Assembly (NCBI GenBank): GCA_964528705.1 | Contig: CAZGUW010000063.1 | Location: 1-19,331 of the forward strand | Length of the DNA stretch: 19,331 nucleotides | DNA from: SLRI01 sp964528705 | Lineage (GTDB): Bacteria; Pseudomonadota; Alphaproteobacteria; Geminicoccales; Geminicoccaceae | Reading direction: 5' to 3' | Part shown: positions 1-7,301 of the stretch, piece after piece | How positions within the stretch are numbered: the first letter of the stretch is position 1 | Layout: each line of letters begins with the position of its first letter | Program-made: the position numbers and the translations under genes | The notes under the pieces: generated by a model | What the model saw: only the letters and a program-made list of their open reading frames with translations | Databases searched by the model: none | What the model was told of the DNA's origin: nothing

Positions 1-124
1 GGGTGGAAAGTACCAGGACGAAGGCACCCGCCTTGGCGCGGTCCAGAATTGTCCGTGGGACGCCGTCGGTAAGGAGCGCGCTGACGAGGACCGAGGCATC
101 AAGGACGGCGAAGGTCGGCCGCAT
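1..124 (-). CDS. PIN-domain toxin-like protein, N-terminal part (C-terminus outside window)
   Basis: The reverse strand from 124 reads MRPTFAVLDASVLVSALL and stays open to the window edge, giving about 41 residues. The beta-strand followed by LDASVLVSALL is the typical first element of a PIN nuclease, and the Asp in it (D9) is the first metal-binding acidic residue. PIN toxins (VapC and COG1569-type) are Mg2+-dependent ribonucleases that are inactive while bound to a cognate antitoxin. The ATG at 124 lies inside the upstream AbrB-like gene, overlapping its end by 26 bases. Such overlap is usual for toxin-antitoxin pairs and implies coupled translation. The remaining acidic residues are outside the window, so activity cannot be judged. 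The fold is likely; the toxin role is inferred from the neighbour. Confidence 0.72.
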   Translation of the reverse strand, partial: MRPTFAVLDASVLVSALLTDGVPRTILDRAKAGAFVLVLST

Positions 125-398
125 GCTCGCGCCTAGCCTCGTCGACCAGTTCGAGGATTTCCCGCTCCTGCTCGTCGAGCGGCTTGGCGGCCTGCTCGGG
201 AGTCGGCCGCACGCTGGACATGGCTCCTTCGATGCGGCGCCAAGCCGCCTCGCGGCGGACGACGTCGACGGGGCGGAGGAGGACGCCGCCCTGGACGATC
301 TCGGCTTCGAGATAGTCGCCCTCGGCGAGCTTGAGGGCCTCGCGGATCTCGGTCGGCAGGGTGAGCTGGGCGCTCTTGCGGAGCTTGACGAGGGTCAT
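99..398 (-). CDS. AbrB/MazE/SpoVT-family antitoxin-like transcription regulator
   Basis: This 99-residue protein opens with MTLVKLRKSAQLTLPTEIRE, continues with ALKLAEGDYLEAEI and ends its first half in GGVLLRPV. That is the swapped-hairpin AbrB/SpoVT DNA-binding domain at about residues 1-45, where the Q(L/V)TLP-x-EIR segment is diagnostic. The charged, helical C-terminal half (about 50-99) is the part that would bind a partner toxin. The gene overlaps the start of the PIN-domain gene by 26 bases, giving the usual antitoxin-first order, so it probably neutralises that toxin and represses the shared promoter. An AT-rich stretch with a plausible promoter lies just upstream (437-465). No strong ribosome binding site is visible before the ATG at 398. 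The domain is clear; the antitoxin function is inferred from context. Confidence 0.85.
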   Translation of the reverse strand: MTLVKLRKSAQLTLPTEIREALKLAEGDYLEAEIVQGGVLLRPVDVVRREAAWRRIEGAMSSVRPTPEQAAKPLDEQEREILELVDEARREHAADLRRP

Positions 399-436
399 GG
401 CGGGACTCAGTGGAAGGAGACGCGCTACACTATCAG

Positions 437-465
437 ATAATCGGAAATTACGAAATTGCGAACAA
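437..465 (-). promoter_or_regulatory. Candidate sigma70-type promoter of the antitoxin-toxin pair
   Basis: On the reverse strand, TTGTTC (465-460) is followed after exactly 17 bases by GATTAT (442-437), close to TTGACA/TATAAT. This is an AT-rich island in otherwise very GC-rich DNA, 39 bases upstream of the antitoxin start. Identified by pattern only. Confidence 0.4.
443..458. repeat. Short AT-rich direct repeat, candidate antitoxin operator
   Basis: GGAAATTA (443-450) is followed directly by CGAAATTG (451-458), two 8-base units sharing GAAATT. The repeat sits in the spacer of the candidate promoter, where a repressor such as the AbrB-like protein would block RNA polymerase. The operator role is inference. 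Confidence 0.25.
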
Positions 466-468
466 GGC

Positions 469-2028
469 TCAGAAGAGCAGGCCCGGCAGGGTCGTGGCGA
501 TGGGCGGGGCGAGGTAGATGAGGAGAATGGCGAGGATCTGCAGGAGGATGAAGGGGATCACACCCTTGTAGATGTCGCCCGTGCTGATCTCGGGCGGGGC
601 GGCGCCGCGCAGGTAGAAGAGGGAGAAGCCGAAGGGCGGTGTGAGGAAGCTGGTCTGCAGGTTGATGGCGATCAGCACGGCGAGCCAGATCGGGTCGAAG
701 CCCATGAGCAGCAGGATCGGCACGGTCAGCGGCAGGATGATGATGCTGATCTCGACGAAGTCGAGGAAGAAGCCGAGCAGGAAGACGGCGGCCATGACGA
801 AGAGGAGGGCAAGGCCCGGGCCGCCCGGCAGCGCCTCGATCAGGCCCTCGATTCGCGCGTCGCCGCCGAGCCCGCGCAGGACCAGCGAGAAGACCGAGGC
901 GCCGATGATCGTGCCGAAGATCATCGAGCTGATGGTCATGGTCTGGGTGAGGACGGGGACGAGGATGCCGGTGCGGTTGGCGCGCACGAGGCAGACGGCG
1001 AGGCCTATGGCGAGCAGCGCCACGAGGCCCATGGCGAGCCAGATGGCGAGGCTCTCGGTGGATGTCGCCTGGCTCCGGCCGAGGCGGAGGTCGACGAAGG
1101 ACGTCAGCACGAGAAGAGCCACGATGGCGGCGATGGCGAGCCAGACGGGCCAGCCGGAGCGATCGGGCTCGAGGCGGAGCCCGGCGAGCAGGATGGCGCC
1201 GACGGCGCCGACCGAGGCGGCTTCGGTCGGCGTGGCGATGCCGCCGAGGATGGAGCCGAGCACGGCGACGATGAGCACGATGGGCGGGACGAGGGCCCGA
1301 AGCACCTCGCCGGTCGTAGGCTTCTGCTCGGTCGCCGGCATGGCCGGGGCGAGGTCGGGGCGGCGCTTCGCGGTCCAGAGGATGTAGGCGATGTAGAGAC
1401 CGACCAGCAGCAGGCCCGGCAGGATGGCGGCGGCGAAGACCTGGCCGACGCTGATGGTCTCCACCGAGAACTTGCCCTGGGTGTACTGCGCCTGCTGGAA
1501 GGCGGTCGACATGACGTCGGCGAGGATGATGAGCATGGTCGAGGGCGGGATGATCTGCCCGAGCGTGCCGGCTGTGACGACCGAGCCCGCGGCGAAGCCC
1601 CGGCCGTAGCCGTTCCGCAGCATGGCCGGCAGGGCGATGAGCCCCATGGTGACGACGGTGGCGCCGACGATGCCGGTCGAGGCCGCCAGGAGCGCGCCGA
1701 CCAGGGTGACGGAGACGGCGAGGCCGCCCCGGATGGTGCCGAAGAGCCGACCCATCTGCTCCAGCAACTCCTCGGCGATGCGCGAGCGCTCGAGGATGGT
1801 GCCCATCAGCACGAAGAGCGGGATGGCGATCAGCACCTGGTTGGTCATGACGCCGAAGATGCGCTGGGCGAGTGCTCCCATGAGACCGAGGTCGAAGACG
1901 CCCATGGCCCAGCCGAGAAAGGCGAAGAGCACGCCGAGCCCCGCGATGAGGAAGGTGACCGGGTAGCCCGTCAGGATGACGAGGCAGAGGGCCGCCAGCA
2001 TGACGAGGTCGAGGTTCTCGGCGATCAC
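469..2028 (-). CDS. dctM: TRAP transporter large permease, DctM/FcbT3 type
   Basis: This very hydrophobic 519-residue protein is the ion-coupled translocation subunit of a tripartite ATP-independent periplasmic transporter in the inner membrane. DctM-family signatures are visible: AIPLFVLMGTILERS near 68-82, GALLAASTGIVGATVVTMG near 111-129, LGQIIPPSTMLIILADVM near 156-173 and GGIATPTEAASVGAVGA near 262-278. It is longer than the usual 425-450 residues because two extra hydrophobic segments (about 295-311 and 328-348) follow the TPTEAA region. This is as I expect for the mannitol/chloroaromatic (FcbT3) subgroup and matches the binding protein of this cluster. The start is a GTG whose GTGA overlaps the stop of the small permease by four bases, so the two are translationally coupled. 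The substrate cannot be read from this subunit. Confidence 0.93.
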   Translation of the reverse strand: MIAENLDLVMLAALCLVILTGYPVTFLIAGLGVLFAFLGWAMGVFDLGLMGALAQRIFGVMTNQVLIAIPLFVLMGTILERSRIAEELLEQMGRLFGTIRGGLAVSVTLVGALLAASTGIVGATVVTMGLIALPAMLRNGYGRGFAAGSVVTAGTLGQIIPPSTMLIILADVMSTAFQQAQYTQGKFSVETISVGQVFAAAILPGLLLVGLYIAYILWTAKRRPDLAPAMPATEQKPTTGEVLRALVPPIVLIVAVLGSILGGIATPTEAASVGAVGAILLAGLRLEPDRSGWPVWLAIAAIVALLVLTSFVDLRLGRSQATSTESLAIWLAMGLVALLAIGLAVCLVRANRTGILVPVLTQTMTISSMIFGTIIGASVFSLVLRGLGGDARIEGLIEALPGGPGLALLFVMAAVFLLGFFLDFVEISIIILPLTVPILLLMGFDPIWLAVLIAINLQTSFLTPPFGFSLFYLRGAAPPEISTGDIYKGVIPFILLQILAILLIYLAPPIATTLPGLLF

Positions 2029-2534
2029 CGGTCGTCGCCGCCCTGCAGGCGAACGAGGGAGCGGAGCAGGAGGCTCGTGCCCTGGATCAGGAGGAGGATG
2101 GCAAAGGCCGGAATCAGCGTCTTCAGGAGGAACGAGGCCGGGATGCCGCCCACCGAGATGGGGCCTTCGCGGATCGCCCAGCTATTGGCGGTGAACCGCC
2201 AGGTGAACCAGAGGATGACGAGGCAGGTGGGCAGGAGGAAGAGGAGCGTGCCGAGGAGGTCGACCAGCGCCCTCCCCCGCTCGCCGAGCCCGGCATAGAA
2301 GATGTCGACCCGGACATGGCCGTCGACGAGCAGCGTGTAGCCGGCGCCCAGCATGAAGAGGGCGGCGGGGAGGTAGAGGACGGTTTCGGTGCCCCAGATG
2401 TAGCTCGTGCCGAAGAGGTAGCGCAGCACCACCACGAGGAACTGCGCCAGCAGCATGAGGAGGGCGAGCCAGCGCGCCGCACGCCCGACCAGGCTGTTGA
2501 CCCGGTCGAGCGCGTCGGCGGCGGCGCTGAGCAA
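2025..2534 (-). CDS. dctQ: TRAP transporter small permease, DctQ/FcbT2 type
   Basis: This 169-residue membrane protein has four predicted hydrophobic segments (about 20-38, 50-68, 88-110 and 134-155), the size and topology of DctQ. The segment GHVRVDIFY after the second membrane span is a recurrent DctQ feature. DctQ pairs with the large permease to form the membrane part of the transporter and helps dock the periplasmic binding protein. The gene lies seven bases after the binding-protein gene and overlaps the large permease by four, so the three are certainly one transcription unit. The start chosen is TTG at 2534, the only one that leaves the full first helix and fits the spacing. No strong Shine-Dalgarno sequence precedes it, so translation probably depends on coupling. 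Confidence 0.9.
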   Translation of the reverse strand: MLSAAADALDRVNSLVGRAARWLALLMLLAQFLVVVLRYLFGTSYIWGTETVLYLPAALFMLGAGYTLLVDGHVRVDIFYAGLGERGRALVDLLGTLLFLLPTCLVILWFTWRFTANSWAIREGPISVGGIPASFLLKTLIPAFAILLLIQGTSLLLRSLVRLQGGDDR

Positions 2535-2541
2535 GGCTCGC

Positions 2542-3648
2542 TCAGCCGTAGGTGTAGTCGAGGGCCCGGGCGTTCATCTGGCCGTTATCGGCGTAGACCA
2601 TGTAGGAGGCGATCGAGGCGCGATAGGCGAGGAAGCTCTCGACGATGCGGCGGACCAGCTCGTCCTCGTCGGCGGCGAGCTCGGCGATCACCTCGCCCGC
2701 GGCGTTGCCCATGGCGACCATCACCTCCTCGGGGAGCTGGCGGACCATGACGCCGTGCTCGGAGACGAGCTGCGGCAGGCTCTGGGCGCTCTTGGTCGAG
2801 TACTCCGTCAGGACGTCGTTGTAGAGCGACTTGCAGGCGGTCTCGACGGCGAGCTTTAGGTCGTCCGGCAGGGCCTCCCAGGCGGCCATGTTGACCACGC
2901 ATTCCTCGGCCGAGGAGGGCTCGCCGACGCCCGGCCAGTAGTAGTTCTTGGCGACCTGGTAGAAACCGAGTGCCGAATCGGTCCAGGGGCCGATGAACTC
3001 GCCGGCGTCGATGGTGCCGGACTGCAGCGCCTGGAACATGTCGCCGCCGCCCATGGCCTGCACGGCCATGCCGAGCTTCGAGCACATCTCGGAAGCGAGG
3101 CCGGTGGTACGAAAGCGCAGGCCCTGGAGGTCGTCGACCGAGGTGATCTCGTTCCTGAACCAGCCCGCCCATTGCGGCCCGCTATTGCCGCAGAGGAAGG
3201 GCTTGAGGCCGAAGCGGCCGTAGATCTCGTCGTAGAGCGCCTGGCCGCCGCCATGGGTCAGCCAGCCGACCTGCTCGTCGGCGCGCAGGCCGAATGGCTG
3301 GGAGCCGAAGAGGAGGATGCCTCTCGACTTGGAACCCCAGTAGGCCGGGACGGCGTGGTAGAGCTCGGCCGTGCCCTCTGACACGGCGTCGAAGACCTGG
3401 TTGCCGGGGACGATCTCGCCCGTGGCGAAGAGCTCGACCTCGAGCCGGCCGCCGGAAAGGGCGGAGATGCGGTCGGCCAGCATCTGGGCGGCGACGCCGG
3501 GGCCCGGCAGGTTCTTCGGCCAGGCGGTGACCATCTTCCAGCGGGTGACGTCCTGGGCGATGGCGGGTGCCGGGAAGCTCGCCGCTGCCGTGGCGCCGAG
3601 CGCAGCACCACCGGCGAGAAGTGAACGCCGCTCGATCCTGTTGGTCAT
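2542..3648 (-). CDS. dctP: TRAP transporter substrate-binding protein, TakP/FcbT1 type, Tat-exported
   Basis: This 368-residue periplasmic solute receptor captures the substrate for the DctQM permease. The N-terminus MTNRIERRSLLAGGAALGA is a twin-arginine-type signal, with likely cleavage after AIA near residue 31. The mature start WKMVTAWPKNLPGPGV, the segment QGLRFRTTGLASEM (its Arg normally salt-bridges the substrate carboxylate) and GEFIGPWTDSALGFYQVAKNY identify the TakP/FcbT1 group. Known members of that group bind 2-oxo acids or other carboxylates. An in-frame ATG 48 bases upstream exists, but the ATG at 3648 has GGAGG about ten bases before it and starts right at the signal peptide. 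The gene follows the HutH-like lyase by 99 bases on the same strand, so its ligand may be related to that enzyme's substrate or product; this is inference. Confidence 0.93.
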   Translation of the reverse strand: MTNRIERRSLLAGGAALGATAAASFPAPAIAQDVTRWKMVTAWPKNLPGPGVAAQMLADRISALSGGRLEVELFATGEIVPGNQVFDAVSEGTAELYHAVPAYWGSKSRGILLFGSQPFGLRADEQVGWLTHGGGQALYDEIYGRFGLKPFLCGNSGPQWAGWFRNEITSVDDLQGLRFRTTGLASEMCSKLGMAVQAMGGGDMFQALQSGTIDAGEFIGPWTDSALGFYQVAKNYYWPGVGEPSSAEECVVNMAAWEALPDDLKLAVETACKSLYNDVLTEYSTKSAQSLPQLVSEHGVMVRQLPEEVMVAMGNAAGEVIAELAADEDELVRRIVESFLAYRASIASYMVYADNGQMNARALDYTYG

Positions 3649-3747
3649 GATGGCCTGTCCTCCGTTACTTGGGCGCCTGCTGTTGCGCCGCATCATGGTG
3701 CAAACCGGAGACCCGATAAAGGCCGCCGATGTTGGGGCCCGCCGGAA

Positions 3748-5250
3748 TCACGCCGACCCCCAGGTGCTTAGCGCCCGGTCGACGCTGGCGATATCATCCG
3801 CCATCAGCCGGTCCTGGCGCATCGTCGGCACGGCCGAGCGGATCGCCGCGTAGAGCGGGCGCAGCGCCGGGGCCGGCGTCAGACCGCGCAGGTCCATCGC
3901 CTGGGCGGCCAGGAGCGCCTCGATCGCAATGATCTGCCGCGCGGTCTCGACAGCGAACGCGGCGCGGTTCGCCGCCAGCGGCGCCATCGGCACATGATCC
4001 TCGGTGTTGGCGCAGGTCGGAACCGACTGGATCGCGGCCGGCACGGAGCGCATGCGGAGCTCGGCGACGAGGGACGCCGCCGTGTACTGCGCGATCATGA
4101 AGCCCGAGTTCTCGCCGGGCGCCGCATCGGGGTGGATCAGGAAGGCCGGCAGGCCGCCATTATGGTGCGGGTCGACCAGCCGGGCGGCGCGCCGCTCCGA
4201 GATCACCGCGAGCGACGTCAGGCCGTTGGCCAGATGGTCGAGCGCCTGAGCCGCCGCCTGGCCGTGGAAATTGCCGGAATTGGACGTGACGAGCCCGTCG
4301 GCGACACCGAAGAGCGGGTTGTCGTTGGCGGCGTTGATCTCGATCACCAGCGTCCGCTCGGCCACGTCCAGCGCGTCACGCGCCGCACCCAGAACCTGCG
4401 GGATGCAGCGCAGGCTGAGCGCGTCGCGCATCCGGTTCGGCCTGGGCGGTCGCACGCTCAGGGAATCGCGGGTCAGCTCGCGCAGCCGCGCCGAGGTGGC
4501 GATCTGGCCGGGATGCGGTTTGGCCAGGGCGACCCGCTCGTCGAAGCTGTCGGCGACGGCGCCGAGCGCCTCGAGCGTGAGCGCCGCCACCGCCTCGGCC
4601 GTGGCGATCAGGGCCGCCGCATCGTGCGCTGCCAGGGAGCCGATGCCGGTGGTCTGCTCGGTGCCGTTGATCAGGGCGATGCCGTCGCGCCCGCCGACCT
4701 CCGCCAGCGCCAGGCCGGCGCCGGCCATGGCTGCTGCCGCCGGCACCGGCCGCCCTGCCCCGTCGAGCACGTACCCCTCACCGATCAGCGGCAACGCCAT
4801 ATGGGCGAGCGGGGCGAGATCGCCACAGGCGCCGACCGAGCCCCGTTCCGGCACTGCCGGCACGATACCGGCGTTCAGCATCGCGATCAGCGCCTCGAGC
4901 GTCGCCAACGTGACCCCGGTGAGGCCGGTGGCGAGCACATTGGCGCGGATCGCCATCATCGCGCGGACGGCATCCGCGGCCATCGGCGTCCCGACCCCGG
5001 CCGCATGGCTGCGCAGGAGGTTGTGCTGGAGATTGCGGACCCGATCCGGGCCGACCGCACAGCCGTCGAGGGCACCGAACCCCGTCGTCAGCCCGTAGAT
5101 CGGATGCCCCTCGGCGACCAGGGCGGCGAGATGGGCGGCCCCTTCGGCGACCGCGGCCCGGCCGGCAGCGCTCAGCGAGACCGGCGTTCCGTCACGCGCG
5201 ATTCGCGCCACATCGGCAATGCCGAGCGATCGCCCGTCGAGCTCGATCAA
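3748..5250 (-). CDS. HutH-like aromatic amino acid lyase with a non-canonical active site
   Basis: From a TTG at 5250 this is a 500-residue member of the histidine/phenylalanine/tyrosine ammonia-lyase family (annotated hutH by similarity), a cytosolic tetramer. The alignment I recall with Pseudomonas putida HutH supports this start. YGLTTGFG gives Tyr52 (HutH Y53), SHAAGVG gives His82 (H83), LINGTE gives Asn195 (N195) and ANTEDHV carries the conserved Glu417 (E414). Two features are odd. The MIO-forming triad is Ala-Cys-Gly at 141-143 (GSVGACGDLAPLAH) instead of Ala-Ser-Gly. The catalytic loop that reads QDPYSLRC in HutH reads RDALSLRC (275-282), so the essential Tyr is Leu and the Gln is Arg. 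His82 points toward histidine-like substrates, but a different elimination, a mutase or loss of activity are all possible. GAGG eight bases before TTG is a fair binding site. ATGs at 5376 and 5358 would add non-conserved residues. It is followed by the TRAP genes, probably as one operon. Confidence 0.85.
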   Translation of the reverse strand: MIELDGRSLGIADVARIARDGTPVSLSAAGRAAVAEGAAHLAALVAEGHPIYGLTTGFGALDGCAVGPDRVRNLQHNLLRSHAAGVGTPMAADAVRAMMAIRANVLATGLTGVTLATLEALIAMLNAGIVPAVPERGSVGACGDLAPLAHMALPLIGEGYVLDGAGRPVPAAAAMAGAGLALAEVGGRDGIALINGTEQTTGIGSLAAHDAAALIATAEAVAALTLEALGAVADSFDERVALAKPHPGQIATSARLRELTRDSLSVRPPRPNRMRDALSLRCIPQVLGAARDALDVAERTLVIEINAANDNPLFGVADGLVTSNSGNFHGQAAAQALDHLANGLTSLAVISERRAARLVDPHHNGGLPAFLIHPDAAPGENSGFMIAQYTAASLVAELRMRSVPAAIQSVPTCANTEDHVPMAPLAANRAAFAVETARQIIAIEALLAAQAMDLRGLTPAPALRPLYAAIRSAVPTMRQDRLMADDIASVDRALSTWGSA

Positions 5251-5446
5251 CTGCCTGGCCTCGCGCGCAGCCTGCCCGTCACGATGTCCCTCTCCCAAAG
5301 TTCCCACTTCGATGCCGCGCCGCCCGGTGCGCAGCGACCTGCCGCACTTCGAGCACATTTTCACGACCTGGCCCATAGCGAGCGGCAGTTGCCCCGACTC
5401 GCGCGGCGTGCTCTGAACGCCGCATCTTCGAGCGCAGGAGTGGTGG
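5251..5446. promoter_or_regulatory. Divergent intergenic region between the lyase and azlC
   Basis: These 196 bases separate the HutH-like gene (minus) from azlC (plus) and must hold promoters for both if the lyase starts at 5250. I see no convincing -35/-10 pair or clear palindrome. The reverse strand stays open in the lyase frame back to 5478, so part of the stretch would be coding if a more upstream start is used. Confidence 0.4.
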
Positions 5447-6142
5447 ATGGAGCGGGCGGTGATCACCTGGCGCGGCACGGGCCGCGGCGCCCGCGAGCTC
5501 TGGGCCGTCGGCGCCTATGCCTTCATCTTCGGCGTGGCCTTCGGCATCGCCGCCCGGAACGTCGGAATGGAGAGCTGGGCCGCGAGCCTCATGAGTGCGA
5601 CCGTCTTCGCCGGCGGCTCGCAGTTCGCCGTGCTCGAGCTCTGGCAGTCGCCGGTGGCCTGGGGACCGCTGCTGATCGCCACCCTCGCCGTCAACGGGCG
5701 GCACTTCCTGCTCGGCGCCTCGCTCTATCCGTGGCTGCGCACCCTGCCCGCCTGGCAGATCTATCTGGCGGCGGTGCTGCTGAGCGAGCCAAACTGGGCG
5801 CGGGCGATCGAGGCCGAAGCGCGCGGCGAGCGCGATATCGGCGTGCTGGTCGGCGGCGGCATCCTGCTCTGGATCGCCTGGGTCGCCGGCACCATCGCCG
5901 GCGCCGGCTTCATCGATCTTTCGCCCGAGCATTTCCGCCGCTTCGGGCTGGATCTCGTGTTCCTCGCCTTCCTTTCCTGCATGCTCGCCGGGCTGCGGCG
6001 GGGCCGTGCGGACGATCTCGCCTGGCTCGCGGCGGGGGTCACGGCGCTCGCCGCCATGGCGGTCCTGCCGTCCGGCTGGCACATCCTGGCCGGGGCGGTG
6101 GCCGGCGGCGTGGTCGGGGTGGTGGTCGATGCACGACGCTGA
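5447..6142 (+). CDS. azlC: AzlC-family branched-chain amino acid export permease
   Basis: This 231-residue polytopic inner-membrane protein is the large subunit of the AzlCD (YgaZH-type) exporter, which extrudes branched-chain amino acids and their analogues. Typical AzlC segments are present: AYAFIFGVAFGIAARNVGM (about 23-41), the MSATVFAGGSQFAVLEL stretch (about 49-65), and LLIATLAVNGRHFLLGASL (about 75-93), in which the Asn-Gly-Arg-His block is strongly conserved. Five to six hydrophobic segments follow one another. AGGAG seven bases before the ATG is a good ribosome binding site. Its end overlaps azlD by 14 bases, so the pair is translationally coupled. It is transcribed away from the lyase-TRAP genes. 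A shared physiological theme of amino acid handling is possible but not shown. Confidence 0.93.
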   Translation: MERAVITWRGTGRGARELWAVGAYAFIFGVAFGIAARNVGMESWAASLMSATVFAGGSQFAVLELWQSPVAWGPLLIATLAVNGRHFLLGASLYPWLRTLPAWQIYLAAVLLSEPNWARAIEAEARGERDIGVLVGGGILLWIAWVAGTIAGAGFIDLSPEHFRRFGLDLVFLAFLSCMLAGLRRGRADDLAWLAAGVTALAAMAVLPSGWHILAGAVAGGVVGVVVDARR

Positions 6143-6428
6143 CGCCCTGCTTGCCATCAGCGCCATGGCGGTGCTGACCTACGCCACCCGGGCCGGCGGC
6201 TTCCTCGTCATGTCGATGGTGCCACTGTCGCCGCGGCTCGAGGCGTTCCTGCGCCACCTCTCGGGCTCGGTGCTGATCGCCATCATCGTCCCGGCCGCGG
6301 TGACGAGCGGCCCTGCCGCCGTCCTCGCGATCATCGCCGCGGTGCTGGTCATGCGGCGGACCCGCAACGCCCTGATCGCGATGACGGCGGGTATCGGCCT
6401 CGCGGCGCTGCTCCGCGCCTGGTTCTGA
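6129..6428 (+). CDS. azlD: AzlD-family branched-chain amino acid export small subunit
   Basis: This 99-residue protein starts MHDADALLAISAMAVLTYA and has three to four hydrophobic segments, with TRAGGFLVMSMVPLSPRLE near 20-38 and VLIAIIVPAAVTSGP near 48-62. That is the size and pattern of AzlD (YgaH-like), the small partner required with AzlC for branched-chain amino acid efflux. The ATG at 6129 was chosen because the protein begins there as family members do and because the 14-base overlap with azlC is typical of this pair. Longer in-frame starts (from 6006) would only translate azlC sequence in another frame. It ends 30 bases before the convergent gene at 6459, with no obvious terminator hairpin between. 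Confidence 0.92.
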   Translation: MHDADALLAISAMAVLTYATRAGGFLVMSMVPLSPRLEAFLRHLSGSVLIAIIVPAAVTSGPAAVLAIIAAVLVMRRTRNALIAMTAGIGLAALLRAWF

Positions 6429-6458
6429 GACCGGTTGCCGGAGCGTGACCGGGCGACC

Positions 6459-7256
6459 CTACTGCAGCACGTTCGCCGCCTGGTCGGCGGTGTTCCGGAG
6501 AATCGTCAGCGTCTGGTTGTTGTTCGATGCGCCGGCGCCCGTGTTCACCTGCACCGCCAGAGGCTTGCCGGGCGGGAAGCTCGATGTGTCGTTGGGCACG
6601 GTCACGATGATCTGACGATCGGAGCTGTTGGTGACGTTGGCGGCCGGCAGCGCGTTGCCTCCGAGCAGCACGTTCGAAAACAGCCCGGGATAGAAGCCCT
6701 CGCCGCTGATCGTAGCCTGCCCCGCCACCGGCACGGTCTTCGGCTGTACCTTGGCGATGCTCGGCGGGAGGATCGTCTTCGTCGGGAAGGGCTGATCCAC
6801 GAGGCTTTCGACCCGTGCGGTGAAATCGGCGTGGATGTGGATGCGCCCAAAATAGAAGGCGCCTGCCCGCATCCTCGCCAAGCTGTCGAAGACGAAGGGT
6901 TCCTGCTCCGAGGCGTAGGCCTCGAGCGGGACCGCCCAGATCCAGGAGGTCTCCGGCGAGGGCCGAAGCAGCGAGACGTTGCTCGAGGTATTCGGGTGAA
7001 GGGGAAGATTGGCCGAATAGGATTGCCAGAGAAGCGCGGACAAGTGACCCCGCTTCGCGAACTGAATCTCCTGGTCGACGTAGTAGAGATCCTCCTTGTT
7101 CAGGAATGAGCGCGCGCCGTAGATGAAGTTGTCGAGCTGGACCACGTCGTCGTCATGGGATCTCAGAACCGACGTGTGCTTGGCCTGAACGAGATCGATG
7201 AGGTCGTTCGATGCCGGCGCATCGGCGGGTGGCGCCGCGGCGTGCCGCGCCACCAC
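6459..7256 (-). CDS. Unrecognised protein with C-terminal TIG/IPT-like domain, probably 3' part of a broken gene
   Basis: The 265-residue frame from a GTG at 7256 has no family I can name over its first 160 residues. Residues about 164-253 look like an immunoglobulin-like TIG/IPT fold: PPSIAKVQPKTVPVAGQ, then ATISGEGFYPG, FSNVLLGG and a closing IIVTVPND strand. Such domains usually occur in secreted or surface proteins, but no signal peptide is present here. The frame is actually open back to a TAG at 7302-7304 (reading AEITWLKKLIGSEPP), has no ATG in that stretch, and the GTG has no visible ribosome binding site. The upstream ORF 7302-7931 is in the same frame, so this is most simply the 3' half of a gene cut by a nonsense codon. 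Base composition is visibly lower in GC than the flanks (some 60-base lines near 50-58%), which suggests acquisition by transfer or relaxed selection. Confidence 0.55.
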   Translation of the reverse strand: MVARHAAAPPADAPASNDLIDLVQAKHTSVLRSHDDDVVQLDNFIYGARSFLNKEDLYYVDQEIQFAKRGHLSALLWQSYSANLPLHPNTSSNVSLLRPSPETSWIWAVPLEAYASEQEPFVFDSLARMRAGAFYFGRIHIHADFTARVESLVDQPFPTKTILPPSIAKVQPKTVPVAGQATISGEGFYPGLFSNVLLGGNALPAANVTNSSDRQIIVTVPNDTSSFPPGKPLAVQVNTGAGASNNNQTLTILRNTADQAANVLQ

Positions 7257-7301
7257 GGGCGGCTCGGAGCCGATCAGCTTCTTCAGCCAGGTGATCTCGG
7301 C

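Noticed and set aside
331..2298. A 655-codon plus-strand open frame opposite dctM and dctQ
   Set aside because: Its product is a Glu/Asp/Gly/Arg-rich low-complexity string typical of antisense frames to membrane protein genes in GC-rich DNA; the minus-strand TRAP genes are unmistakable.
5251..5478. N-terminal extension of the lyase containing CSKCGRS, resembling half a zinc ribbon
   Set aside because: The extension is not part of the HAL family, contains a single CxxC only, overlaps the start of azlC, and the TTG at 5250 puts every conserved residue at the expected family position.
3994..6177. A 727-codon plus-strand frame opposite the lyase and running into azlC and azlD
   Set aside because: It is the antisense of the lyase followed by an out-of-frame reading of azlC, with no domain signature.
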